Source: JACPDH01 sp041671505 (GTDB lineage: Bacteria > Acidobacteriota > Thermoanaerobaculia > Gp7-AA8). From it: a stretch of 64,000 nucleotides of DNA. The stretch is from NCBI GenBank assembly GCA_041671505.1, contig JBAZBK010000016.1, forward strand, positions 89,342-153,341, in the 5' to 3' direction. This document shows, in pieces, positions 10,434 through 17,497 of the stretch. Within the stretch, counting starts at the first letter, position 1. The number at the start of each line of letters is the position of its first letter. The notes beneath the pieces are model-generated. The model saw only the letters and a program-made list of their open reading frames with translations. It had not been told where the DNA came from and did not search any database. Both the position numbers and the translations under genes were made by a program.

Positions 10434-10994
10434 ATGACGGCACAGCAAGGGAAAACGGCAGGGGGACAGGGCCAGTGGATCGGAGGGTTCGCCGCCGGCG
10501 TTCTCGTCGTCGCGCTCGCAGGCGGAGCCTGGTGGCTGATGCAGAAGAAGCCGGCGCCGGTGGCTCCGGTCGCGCCGGCGCCTCAGGCGATGCAGATGCC
10601 GGTGACCGCTCCCGCACAGGAAGAGAAGGACCACGCCGAGCTCGAGAAGCTCGTCGCACAGGTGCCGAGGATTTCGCCCGACGCCCTCGACGAAGAGCTC
10701 AAGGCGGGAACGGCAATCGTCATCGATGTGCGCGACCAGCAGGCCTACATCGAAGACCACATTCCCGGCGCGTGGCAGATGCCGCTCCAGTTCGTCGAAG
10801 GTGAGATCTCCTACATGCCGAAGGACAAGAAGATCGTCACCTACTGCGCCTGCCCCGCCGAGGAAACGAGCGGACGCGCCGTGCTGATCCTGCAGAAGGG
10901 AGGCCTCGAGAACGTCGCGGCGCTCCAGGGAGGAATCGATCTCTGGCGCGAAATGAAGCTCCCGCTCGAAAAGGGGCTTCCGCCGAAGAATTGA
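10434..10994 (+). CDS. membrane-anchored rhodanese-domain protein
   Basis: The 186-residue protein has a short cytoplasmic N-terminus, one membrane helix (WIGGFAAGVLVVALAGGAWWLM), an Ala/Pro-rich linker and a rhodanese fold. It contains AIVIDVRDQQAYIEDHIPGAWQMPL and the active-site loop VTYCACPAEETSGRAV, where the first cysteine occupies the catalytic position. The domain probably faces the periplasm. Rhodaneses transfer sulfane sulfur or act as redox or persulfide carriers. The ATG at 10434 is chosen because GAAGGGAG lies 11 bases upstream and the membrane anchor follows; the longer frame is repeat sequence. The tetrahaem cytochrome gene follows after 279 bp with no other recognisable gene between them. 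Confidence 0.85.
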   Translation: MTAQQGKTAGGQGQWIGGFAAGVLVVALAGGAWWLMQKKPAPVAPVAPAPQAMQMPVTAPAQEEKDHAELEKLVAQVPRISPDALDEELKAGTAIVIDVRDQQAYIEDHIPGAWQMPLQFVEGEISYMPKDKKIVTYCACPAEETSGRAVLILQKGGLENVAALQGGIDLWREMKLPLEKGLPPKN

Positions 10995-11273
10995 GTTCCA
11001 CCGGTGCTGGGATTGGATGACCCAAATGTGCCGGAGCTCCGTCGCGCAGTCGATGCCGCCACGCGCAGCGTTACGTCACCGTTTTCGGACGCCTCCGCCC
11101 TCAGACACGGACATCACATCGAGAGGTGTGCGCCATCGCATAGACAGCGCCTCCCGGTTTGGGTATACGATTCCGGCATGGTGTTCGCAGTGTATCTTTG
11201 TGCTTAACATGCCCGCCGACGCACGCGAAAAGGGCACGACGGGTCAGCTCGATCAACAAAGGAGACAATCCAG

Positions 11274-11666
11274 ATGAAAAAGTTCGTAACGATCTTCCTC
11301 AGCGCCCTCGTCGTGATGCTCTTCAGCACCGGTGCTTTCGCCACGAAGGCCAACCAGGCTCCCGCCAAGATCACGGTCAACGAAGCCGCCAAGAAGCAGC
11401 CCGCCGTCACCTTCGACCACGCTGCCCACGGCAAGCTCACCAAGTGCGAGACGTGCCATCACACCCAGAAGGGGCTGGCCGCGACCTCCGCAGACGAAGT
11501 CAAGAAGTGCTCCTCGTGCCACATGACCCCCGAGAAGGCCGAGACCCCGAAGATGTCCGAGATGTCGATGACGAAGAACCCCTTCCACATCTCCTGCGTC
11601 AAGTGTCACAAGGATTCGAAGAACGCGAAAGCGCCGACCAAGTGCACTGACTGCCACAAGAAGTAA
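11274..11666 (+). CDS. periplasmic tetrahaem cytochrome c (c3/c7-like)
   Basis: The protein has 130 residues. A signal peptide (MKKFVTIFLSALVVMLFSTGAFA) precedes four CXXCH haem-binding motifs: CETCH, CSSCH, CVKCH and CTDCH. The first is followed by a second His (CETCHH), and other His residues (FDHAAH, NPFHISC) can serve as axial ligands. The spacing resembles the class III / cytochrome c7-like group, which carries electrons in the periplasm in anaerobic respiration or metal reduction. A strong GGAG ribosome-binding site precedes the start, and a possible promoter (ggtatacgat near 11162) lies 110 bp upstream. It appears monocistronic, with a terminator downstream. Confidence 0.88.
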   Translation: MKKFVTIFLSALVVMLFSTGAFATKANQAPAKITVNEAAKKQPAVTFDHAAHGKLTKCETCHHTQKGLAATSADEVKKCSSCHMTPEKAETPKMSEMSMTKNPFHISCVKCHKDSKNAKAPTKCTDCHKK

Positions 11667-11691
11667 TCACGATCCGCAAAGCTGATCACTC

Positions 11692-11728
11692 ACGGCCCGT
11701 CGCGCGACCTGCGCGGCGGGCCGTTTTG
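11692..11728 (+). terminator. intrinsic terminator of the cytochrome gene
   Basis: A 14-bp stem (acggcccgtcgcgc / gcgcggcgggccgt, one internal mismatch region) with a 5-base loop is followed by ttttg, 25 bp after the stop codon. Confidence 0.7.
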
Positions 11729-11732
11729 CGTC

Positions 11733-12016
11733 AGGCGAGAGGCGAGGAGGCGAGAGGCGATGAGCAGGCGGGGGAACATACTGAGTGCCGAGACAGAACT
11801 AAGGGGTTGAAGAGACGTGCGACGAAAACGAGAAAAGCGAGACGAGAGAAAAGTGAAGAGCTACGAGTTGAGAATCCGCTCCGCCTTCGCGCTCAACTCT
11901 TAACTCTTCACTTTTCTCTCTTCACCTTTCTCTCGTCTTCGTCGCACATCAACCTCTCCACTCGCTACCGCTCCCCGCCTGCTCATCGCCTCTCGCCTCC
12001 TCGCCTCTCGCCTGCC
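11733..12016. repeat. double-nested heptamer-array element
   Basis: The outer arms are 11733-11769 (caggcgagaggcgagg, then cgatgagcagg) and 11978-12015 (cctgctcatcgcc, then cctcgcctctcgcctg). The inner arms are 11815-11873 (gacgaaa, acgagaa, aagcgag, acgagag, aaaagtg, aagagct, acgagtt) and 11893-11946 (aactctt, aactctt, cactttt, ctctctt, cac, then tctcgtcttcgtcgc). The whole 284-bp gap between the cytochrome and SDR genes is this one nested structure. Confidence 0.8.
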
Positions 12017-12814
12017 TCACAACGGCTCCGGCGAATACCCGTACGCGGTGAAACCGCCGTCGACCGAGAGGATCTGGCCGGTGACGTACGACGCAGCGGG
12101 CATGCAGAGGAAGGCGACGGCGGTGGCGATTTCGCTCGGCTCGGCGATCCGGCCGATCGGCGTGCGCGCGAGGATCCGCTCGAGGTAAACCGGGTTGGCG
12201 AGCACCGGCTCGGCGAGCGGCGTGCGCGTGTACCAGGGAGCGATCGTGTTCACGCGGATCTGGTCGCGGGCCCACTCGACGGCGAGCACGCGGCCGAGGT
12301 GGCCCATCGCGGCTTTCGTCATCGCGTAGATCGCGCCGGTTCCCGTCGTCGTGAGCCCGGCAACCGAGCCGACGAAGACGACCGACGCCCGTCCCGAGAG
12401 CACGAGCCTTCCGTGCATCGTGCGCGACAGCTTGAACGCGGACGAGAGGTTCGTCTTGAAGATCCGCTCGATCTCGTCGTCGTCGTACTCGAGCGCGCGC
12501 TTGCGGATGTTCATCCCGGCGTTGTTGACGAGGATGTCGAGTCGCTCCCATCCGTCAGGCATCGCAGCCACGACCGCGTCTCGCCCCTCGGGCTTCGAGA
12601 CGTCCGCCGCGCAGCCCCAGGCATCGAAGCCGGCGAGGCGGAGCGCGGTGACCGTCTGCTCGACTTCGTCGGCGTTTCTCGCAACGATGCCGACCGACGC
12701 ACCGAGGCGCGCGAGCTCCTCCGCGACGGCGCGGCCAATTCCCTTCGTCGCCCCGGTGACGACGGCGTTCATTCCGTCGAGCCTCCAGCGGCTGTCGATC
12801 GTTTTCTCGCTCAT
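12017..12814 (-). CDS. SDR-family oxidoreductase (tropinone-reductase/FabG-like)
   Basis: This is a 265-residue classical SDR. It has GATKGIGRAVAEELA near residue 20, DILVNNAGMN, the catalytic serine in VFVGSVAGL, YAMTK as the YxxxK pair, NTIAPWYTRTPLAEP, and a C-terminus VTGQILSVDGGFTAYG. The segment WRLDGMNAVVTGATKGIGRA and the APWYTRTPL loop are like tropinone-reductase-type SDRs common in bacteria, of unknown substrate. The ATG at 12814 overlaps the stop of the GNAT gene by four bases (ATGA), so the two are translationally coupled. The gene ends exactly at the edge of a heptamer element. Confidence 0.87.
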   Translation of the reverse strand: MSEKTIDSRWRLDGMNAVVTGATKGIGRAVAEELARLGASVGIVARNADEVEQTVTALRLAGFDAWGCAADVSKPEGRDAVVAAMPDGWERLDILVNNAGMNIRKRALEYDDDEIERIFKTNLSSAFKLSRTMHGRLVLSGRASVVFVGSVAGLTTTGTGAIYAMTKAAMGHLGRVLAVEWARDQIRVNTIAPWYTRTPLAEPVLANPVYLERILARTPIGRIAEPSEIATAVAFLCMPAASYVTGQILSVDGGFTAYGYSPEPL

Positions 12815-13476
12815 GCACGCGCTCCCTTTGCCTTCGGCTTCGTCCTCGCGGTCCCTCTGTGGTTCACGAGACTCTTCACGTAAATCGGGCGTCCGTCGCC
12901 CGGGTTGATTCGCTCGAAGCCGCAGCGCTCGAACAGCGCCGGCACGCCGGTCCAGGCGAACGGCCCGGGAAGCTGCGCCCCGCTCGCAAGCATCTTCTGC
13001 GGATAGCCCTCGATCGCGGTCGCGCCACGACTTCGCGCAAGCTCCACGGCCGCCTCGAGCATCGCGGTCGCGACTCCCTTGCCGCGATGCTTCGTCGGAA
13101 TGAAGAAGCAGGTGACCGACCAGGTCGTCGACGCCCACTCGGTCTGCAGAACGCGGCTTCTCTCGAGCGCCGGAAAATCGCCGCGCGGGCCGATCGAGCA
13201 CCAGCCGACCGGCTCGTTCCCTTCGAACGCGAGGATGCCGTGGACTTCGCCCGAGGTAACGAGCCGCTCGAACGCGACCCTGTTAGGCTCGCCGAGCGAC
13301 GCGCGCCAGCGCTTGCCGCCGAATTCCGAGCGCCAGGCCATGCACCAGCAGCCACCGCAGGCGCCTCGCGGGCCGAAAAGACGCTCGATCACGCCAAAGT
13401 CGCTGCGGCGAAGGGGGCGGACGCGGAGGGGAGCGGCAGGAGCGGATTGCGGTTTCGTCGTCGGCGTTTTCGGCAT
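12811..13476 (-). CDS. GNAT-family N-acetyltransferase
   Basis: The protein has 221 residues. The GNAT core is visible as FFIPTKHRGKGVATAMLEAAVELARSRGATAIEGYP, containing the R/Q-x-x-G-x-G/A acetyl-CoA loop (HRGKGVA). It is followed by FAWTGVPALFERCGFERI and GRPIYVKSL, the usual end of the fold. The N-terminal half has an unusual Cys/Trp cluster (GACGGCWCMAWR), typical of a subgroup of bacterial GNATs annotated only as acetyltransferase. The start at 13476 follows GAGG; the frame is open to 13509. It overlaps the SDR gene downstream. The substrate is unknown. Confidence 0.85.
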   Translation of the reverse strand: MPKTPTTKPQSAPAAPLRVRPLRRSDFGVIERLFGPRGACGGCWCMAWRSEFGGKRWRASLGEPNRVAFERLVTSGEVHGILAFEGNEPVGWCSIGPRGDFPALERSRVLQTEWASTTWSVTCFFIPTKHRGKGVATAMLEAAVELARSRGATAIEGYPQKMLASGAQLPGPFAWTGVPALFERCGFERINPGDGRPIYVKSLVNHRGTARTKPKAKGARA

Positions 13477-13501
13477 GACACACCTCGCGCAGACGAAACG
13501 A

Positions 13502-13660
13502 TAACGCAAACCCCTGTCGCGCCGCTGAAGCGGCGCCGTGAATATCGCGACGCCGCGCGTTCCCCCGGCTGAAGCCGGGGGCTACCGATGTCCCGGCGCT
13601 GGCGCGCCTATTCTCGGGGCTGTCGCCCCGAGCTAACCATCGCGGCTGAACGGGGCACAC
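13502..13660. repeat. cluster of short GC palindromes
   Basis: At least four hairpin-forming units lie side by side: gcgccgctgaagcggcgc (13518-13535), cccccggctgaagccggggg (13562-13581), ggcgctggcgcgcc and ctcggggctgtcgccccgag (13614-13633). All share the shape stem-ctg(a)ag-stem. The block fills the gap upstream of the GNAT gene; no reading frame here looks real. Confidence 0.7.
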
Positions 13661-13692
13661 CGGAACTTTGGCTGCGTTGACCTTTGCCCGGT

Positions 13693-13797
13693 TACCTTGG
13701 AGCTCAAACCTTCGACCTCAGACCTCGGCCCCTCGCCTGCTCTGGCCTCTGGCCTGCTCATCGCCTCTCGCCTCTCGCCTCTCGCCTCTCGCCTTCC
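13693..13797. repeat. heptamer array upstream of the amidotransferase gene
   Basis: A 7-bp periodic run reads roughly ttcgacc, tcagacc, tcg, then ctggcct, ctggcct, gctcatc, gcctctc, gcctctc, gcctctc, gcctctc. It ends three bases before a TACAAT box. No complementary arm is present in this gap. Confidence 0.75.
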
Positions 13798-13799
13798 CA

Positions 13800-13805
13800 T
13801 ACAAT
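13800..13805 (+). promoter_or_regulatory. -10 box for a probably leaderless transcript
   Basis: TACAAT is separated by six bases from the ATG at 13812, so transcription should begin at or next to the start codon. No Shine-Dalgarno is present, and the -35 position falls inside the heptamer array. Confidence 0.5.
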
Positions 13806-13811
13806 TGAGTT

Positions 13812-14681
13812 ATGTGCCGCTTCGTCGCCTACCAGGGCCACAAGGTTCTGATCGCCGATCTGCTCTACCGACCGCGCCATTCGCTCGTGCAGCAGAGCCA
13901 TCACTCGGAGATGCTTTCGCAGACCTTCAATGCCGACGGGTTCGGGGTCGGCTTCTACCTTGAGGGTGACGATCCCACCCCGTGCGTGATGCGGTCGACT
14001 GCGCCGGCCTGGTCGAACAGAAACCTCGAGAGCCTTTCGCGAAGGCTCGAATCGCCGCGCCTCTTCGCGCACATCCGTGCCGCTTCGCCAGGCTTTCCCG
14101 TTCAGGAGACGAACTGTCACCCGTTCCACCACGGGCGCTTCATGTTCATGCACAACGGCGCGATCGGCGAGTTCCAGAAGATCAAGCGCCGACTGCAGAC
14201 GATGCTCTCGGACGCCTCCTGGGGCGTCATCGAAGGCTCGACCGACTCCGAGCATGCCTTCGCGCTCTTTATCGACGAGGTCGGCGGCGCCTGGGCCGAG
14301 CCGACGACAGGCGAGCTCCGCAAAGCCTTGCTCTCCACGATCGACAAACTCGTCCGCCTCACGCACGAGGCGGGAGTCTCCGAGATGATGGCGTGCAACT
14401 TCGCCGTCACCGACGGCTGCTCGATGGTCGTCTCGCGTTTCGTCCATGGCACCACGCGCGAGCCGGCATCGCTCTACTACTCCGCCGGGAGGGTGTACGA
14501 GTGCGTCGGAGACGACGGCGACATGGTCGACCCGTTCAGCGACCAGACGGGAGTCGTGATGGTCGCGTCGGAACCGCTGACGAGGCGAGCCGCCGACTGG
14601 AACCCGATCCCGCCGAACCACACGATCTCCATCCGACCCGACTGCTCGTTCGAGATCGAGCCGATGGAGATCGGCGCGTGA
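13812..14681 (+). CDS. class II glutamine amidotransferase (YafJ/EgtC-like)
   Basis: The 289-residue protein begins MCRFVAYQG, so Cys2 becomes the N-terminal nucleophile once Met is removed. Further landmarks of class II (Ntn) amidotransferases are FNADGFGVGFY, LFAHIRAASPGFPVQETNCHPFHHGRFMFMHNGAI and SDSEHAFALF-type sequence. The domain hydrolyses glutamine to release ammonia. The stand-alone YafJ-like group has no firmly known acceptor, although the related EgtC acts in ergothioneine synthesis. Its stop overlaps the start of the ThrE-like exporter gene (GTGA), so the two are translationally coupled, which suggests a joint role in amino-acid handling. Confidence 0.88.
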   Translation: MCRFVAYQGHKVLIADLLYRPRHSLVQQSHHSEMLSQTFNADGFGVGFYLEGDDPTPCVMRSTAPAWSNRNLESLSRRLESPRLFAHIRAASPGFPVQETNCHPFHHGRFMFMHNGAIGEFQKIKRRLQTMLSDASWGVIEGSTDSEHAFALFIDEVGGAWAEPTTGELRKALLSTIDKLVRLTHEAGVSEMMACNFAVTDGCSMVVSRFVHGTTREPASLYYSAGRVYECVGDDGDMVDPFSDQTGVVMVASEPLTRRAADWNPIPPNHTISIRPDCSFEIEPMEIGA

Positions 14682-15904
14682 GCCGCGTCCCTAAGAAGGT
14701 CGTGGAGTCCGAGTTCATCATCAAGCTGATGCACTCGCTGCATCGCTACGGTACTCCCTCGCACCTGCTCGAGACCGGCATGACGGAGCTGACGCGCCTG
14801 CTCGGGATCGACGGACGCTTCTTCTCGCTCCCCACGGGTGTGTTCGCGTCGCTGGAGAAGCCGGGCGATCCCGCCTCGAGGCATGTGGAGATCATCCGCG
14901 TCGAGCAGACCGAGCTCGATCTCGGAAAGATGTCCGACGTTGCGCAGGTGGGGAACGCGGTGCTTCAGCGCGCGATGACGATCGACGAGGGCTCGCAGCG
15001 CCTCGACGAGATCCTCGCCGCGCCTCCCCGCTACGGGGCGCTCGTCACGCTGCTTGCCTTCGCGGTGACCTCCGGAGTCGCAGGCCGCTTCTTCGGCGCC
15101 GGCCTGCGCGAGGTGCTTCTCTCACTCGTCACGGGGCTCGCGGTCGGTCTCCTGTCTCTTTCGATCCCGCGCGCTCCCGCCATCGCGCGCATCTTCGAGG
15201 TCCTCTCGGGGATCCTCGTGTCGTTCATCGCGGTGGTCGGCGCGTCGATGATCGGCGGCGTGTCGATTCCGATCGTCACCCTCGCCGGGCTCATCGTCCT
15301 GGTTCCCGGCCTCACGCTCACGATCGCAATCTCCGAGATCGCGCAGCGAAGCCTCGTCTCAGGCACCTCGCGACTGCTCGGCGCGGTCGTGGTCTTCCTG
15401 ATGCTCGGCTTCGGCGTGGCAGGCGGCGGCCAGCTCGGCGCGCTCATCGTCGGCCACGTCGCCGACCGGGCGCCGGTCGCGCTTCCCCTCTGGACCGAGG
15501 CGCTCGCGGTGCTGATCGCGACGGTGACGCTCACCGTCCTCATGCGCGCGCCGATCCGCGACCTCGGGGCGATCATGCTCGTCAGCGTCTGCACCTACGT
15601 CACGGTGCGCGTCGTCTCGCCCCACGCAGGCCCGGAGCTCGGCGTCTGCTGCGGCGCAATCGTCGCCGGCGCGCTGAGCAACCTCCACGCACGCCACTGG
15701 AACCGCCCCGCCGGCCTCACCCGCCTCCCCGCGCTCATGCTGCTCGTACCTGGAGGCCTCGGCTTCACCGGCATCGCTTCGCTGCTGAAAGAAGACATCA
15801 TCCACGGAATGACCACCGCATTCTCCGTGGCGTTGATCTCCGTCTCCCTCGTCGTCGGCCTGATCGTCGCGAACGCCGTCGTCGCGCCGAAGAGGGCGTT
15901 CTAA
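14678..15904 (+). CDS. ThrE-family threonine/serine exporter
   Basis: The protein has 408 residues and both halves of the ThrE architecture. The N-terminal soluble ThrE domain covers about residues 1-140 (MHSLHRYGTPSHLLETGMTELTRLLGIDGRFFSLPTGVF). It is followed by roughly ten membrane helices, including the C-terminal ThrE_2-like half with LMLLVPGGLGFTGIASLL. Family members export threonine and serine through the inner membrane. The GTG at 14678 is taken as start because it overlaps the upstream TGA by 4 bp and begins the conserved domain. The longer frame to 13982 is a shadow of the amidotransferase gene. Confidence 0.88.
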   Translation: MSRVPKKVVESEFIIKLMHSLHRYGTPSHLLETGMTELTRLLGIDGRFFSLPTGVFASLEKPGDPASRHVEIIRVEQTELDLGKMSDVAQVGNAVLQRAMTIDEGSQRLDEILAAPPRYGALVTLLAFAVTSGVAGRFFGAGLREVLLSLVTGLAVGLLSLSIPRAPAIARIFEVLSGILVSFIAVVGASMIGGVSIPIVTLAGLIVLVPGLTLTIAISEIAQRSLVSGTSRLLGAVVVFLMLGFGVAGGGQLGALIVGHVADRAPVALPLWTEALAVLIATVTLTVLMRAPIRDLGAIMLVSVCTYVTVRVVSPHAGPELGVCCGAIVAGALSNLHARHWNRPAGLTRLPALMLLVPGGLGFTGIASLLKEDIIHGMTTAFSVALISVSLVVGLIVANAVVAPKRAF

Positions 15905-16125
15905 AAGCAGGCGCGAGACGAAAGGCGGTAGGCGATGAGCAGGCCTCATGTGGCGCAGACACTCTTGTCTGCGCGTCGCCGAAGGCGACCTCGGCTCAGC
16001 ACAGAGCGACTCAGCTTCTTGCCGTGCGTCGCGTTGCGCGCAGACAGGAGTGTCTGCGCCACAAAGGCAATGCTTCCTCTCCTGCTCATCGCCTCTCGCC
16101 TCTCGCCTCTCGCCTCTCGCCTCCT
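15905..16125. repeat. nested heptamer and palindrome element
   Basis: The outer arms are 15906-15940 (aagcagg, then acgaaaggcggtaggcgatgagcagg) and 16080-16124 (cctgctcatcgcctctcgcctctcgcctctcgcc). The inner arms are 15950-15974 (gtggcgcagacactcttgtctgcgcg) and 16038-16063 (gcgcagacaggagtgtctgcgccac). The whole gap between the ThrE and NadR-like genes is this element. Confidence 0.8.
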
Positions 16126-16131
16126 TATGAT
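16126..16131 (+). promoter_or_regulatory. -10 box for a probably leaderless transcript
   Basis: TATGAT is followed by six bases and then the GTG at 16138. There is no Shine-Dalgarno. The geometry is the same as at 13800-13812, and the -35 position again lies inside a heptamer array. Confidence 0.45.
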
Positions 16132-16137
16132 GCTGTC

Positions 16138-17112
16138 GTGCCCACCACCGGCCTCATCCTCGGCAAGTTCATGCCCCCGCATGCAGGGCATCTCCGTCTC
16201 ATCGACGAAGCGCGCCGCCGCGTCGACGAGCTGGTGATTCTCGTCTGCTCGCTCGAGCAGGAGCCGATTCCGGGAGCGCTGCGTGCGGAGTGGATGCGGG
16301 AGATCGCGCCCGACGCGCGCGTAATCCACGTGACCGACGAGAACCCGTCACGCCCCGAGGAGCATCCGGAGTTCTGGGCGCTCTGGACGGCGACGATCCG
16401 TCGAAGCGCGCCCGGGCCGATCGACCTCGTCTTCGCGGGCGAAGGGTATGGCGAGGAGCTGGCACGAAGGCTCGATGCGCGGAGCATCGTCGTCGAACGC
16501 GAAGGCAGCGGGCTTCCGTCGGCGACGGAGATTCGCGAACGGCCGCTGACGCACTGGGACCAGATCGCGATCCCGGCACGTCCGCACTTCGCGTTCCGGG
16601 TCGTGCTCACCGGCTCCGAGTGCGTCGGCAAGACGACGCTCGCCCACGAGCTCGCGCGTGAGCTCGACACCGTCTGCGGCGACGAGTTCGGGCGGGAGTA
16701 CGTCGACGCGCTCGGCCGTTTTCCCGACGCGTCGGACGTCGAGCCGATCGCGCGCGGTCAGATGGCGAACCAGGATCGCGCGCTGCGTGCCGCGAACCGG
16801 ATCGCGATCTTCGACACCGACCTCGTGAGCACCTGCGTCTACGCCGAGCACTACTACGGCAGCTGCCCGGACTGGGTCACCGAGGAGTCGATCCGCCGCA
16901 GAGCCGACCTCTACCTGCTGCTCCACATCGACGTCCCGTGGGTCCCCGATCCGCCTAACCGCGACCGCGGGCACATGCGCGCCGCGATGCAGCAACTCTT
17001 CCGCGACGCGCTGAGCGCGCGCGGAATCGAATGGGTCGACGTGCGAGGCTCGTGGGAGGAACGGAAACGGGCGGCGCTCGAGGCGATACGCGAGAGAAGT
17101 GCTGAGTACTGA
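16138..17112 (+). CDS. NadR-like bifunctional nucleotidyltransferase/kinase
   Basis: The protein has 324 residues. The N-terminal domain is a cytidylyltransferase-like fold with GKFMPPHAGH (HxGH motif at residues 15-18) and SATEIRERP near residue 125. The C-terminal domain has a P-loop, GSECVGKTT, at about 159-167. The layout is that of NadR: NMN adenylyltransferase followed by ribosylnicotinamide kinase, giving NAD from imported nicotinamide riboside. No N-terminal repressor helix-turn-helix is present. GTG at 16138 is preferred because the next Met lies inside the HxGH region. It is convergent with a Pnu-type transporter gene that belongs to a TPP-riboswitch unit, so a thiamine-related kinase role is an alternative. 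The last residues, SAEY-stop, are encoded by heptamer repeat. Confidence 0.8.
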   Translation: MPTTGLILGKFMPPHAGHLRLIDEARRRVDELVILVCSLEQEPIPGALRAEWMREIAPDARVIHVTDENPSRPEEHPEFWALWTATIRRSAPGPIDLVFAGEGYGEELARRLDARSIVVEREGSGLPSATEIRERPLTHWDQIAIPARPHFAFRVVLTGSECVGKTTLAHELARELDTVCGDEFGREYVDALGRFPDASDVEPIARGQMANQDRALRAANRIAIFDTDLVSTCVYAEHYYGSCPDWVTEESIRRRADLYLLLHIDVPWVPDPPNRDRGHMRAAMQQLFRDALSARGIEWVDVRGSWEERKRAALEAIRERSAEY

Positions 17113-17497
17113 GTGCTGAGTGCTGAGTACTGAGTACTGAGTGCTGAGTACTGAGTGCTGAGTGCTGAGTGCTGAGTTAAGCGAGACGGCCGCGGAAGCG
17201 GCCGCGTCTAATTAGCCCCGCCCGTGAGGGCGGGGTTCGTGCGTGGTCCCGGACTTTCCGAGCCGCGGAAGCGGCGACGTCTGGTCCTCCCGCGCGTAAG
17301 CGCGGGGTTTGCCGCATGCAACTTGCGATTCAAAATGGCGCCGCTGACGCGGCGCCGAAAAATCTTGGTGATCGCCGTTCCCCGCCCTTACGGGCGGGGC
17401 TAATTAGAAACGGCCGCTTCCGCGGCCGACGTCACTGACAACTCACAAAATCACATATCCACGATCGAGCACTCAGCACTCAGCACTCAGCACTTCC
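17097..17497. repeat. large nested heptamer and palindrome element between convergent genes
   Basis: The left arm at 17098-17176 has eleven copies of agtgctg or agtactg. The right arm at 17468-17496 has four copies of the complement (cagcact). Inside lie ggccgcggaagcggcc (17190-17206) with ccccgcccgtgagggcgggg (17215-17234), and their mirror pair ccccgcccttacgggcgggg (17380-17399) with ggccgcttccgcggcc (17411-17426). There are also cccgcgcgtaagcgcggg and ggcgccgctgacgcggcgcc. Both flanking genes terminate inside the heptamer arms. Confidence 0.85.

Noticed and set aside
17098..17176. Possible CRISPR array in the agtgctg run
   Set aside because: The unit is 7 bp with no unique spacers and no cas genes nearby; it is a short tandem repeat.
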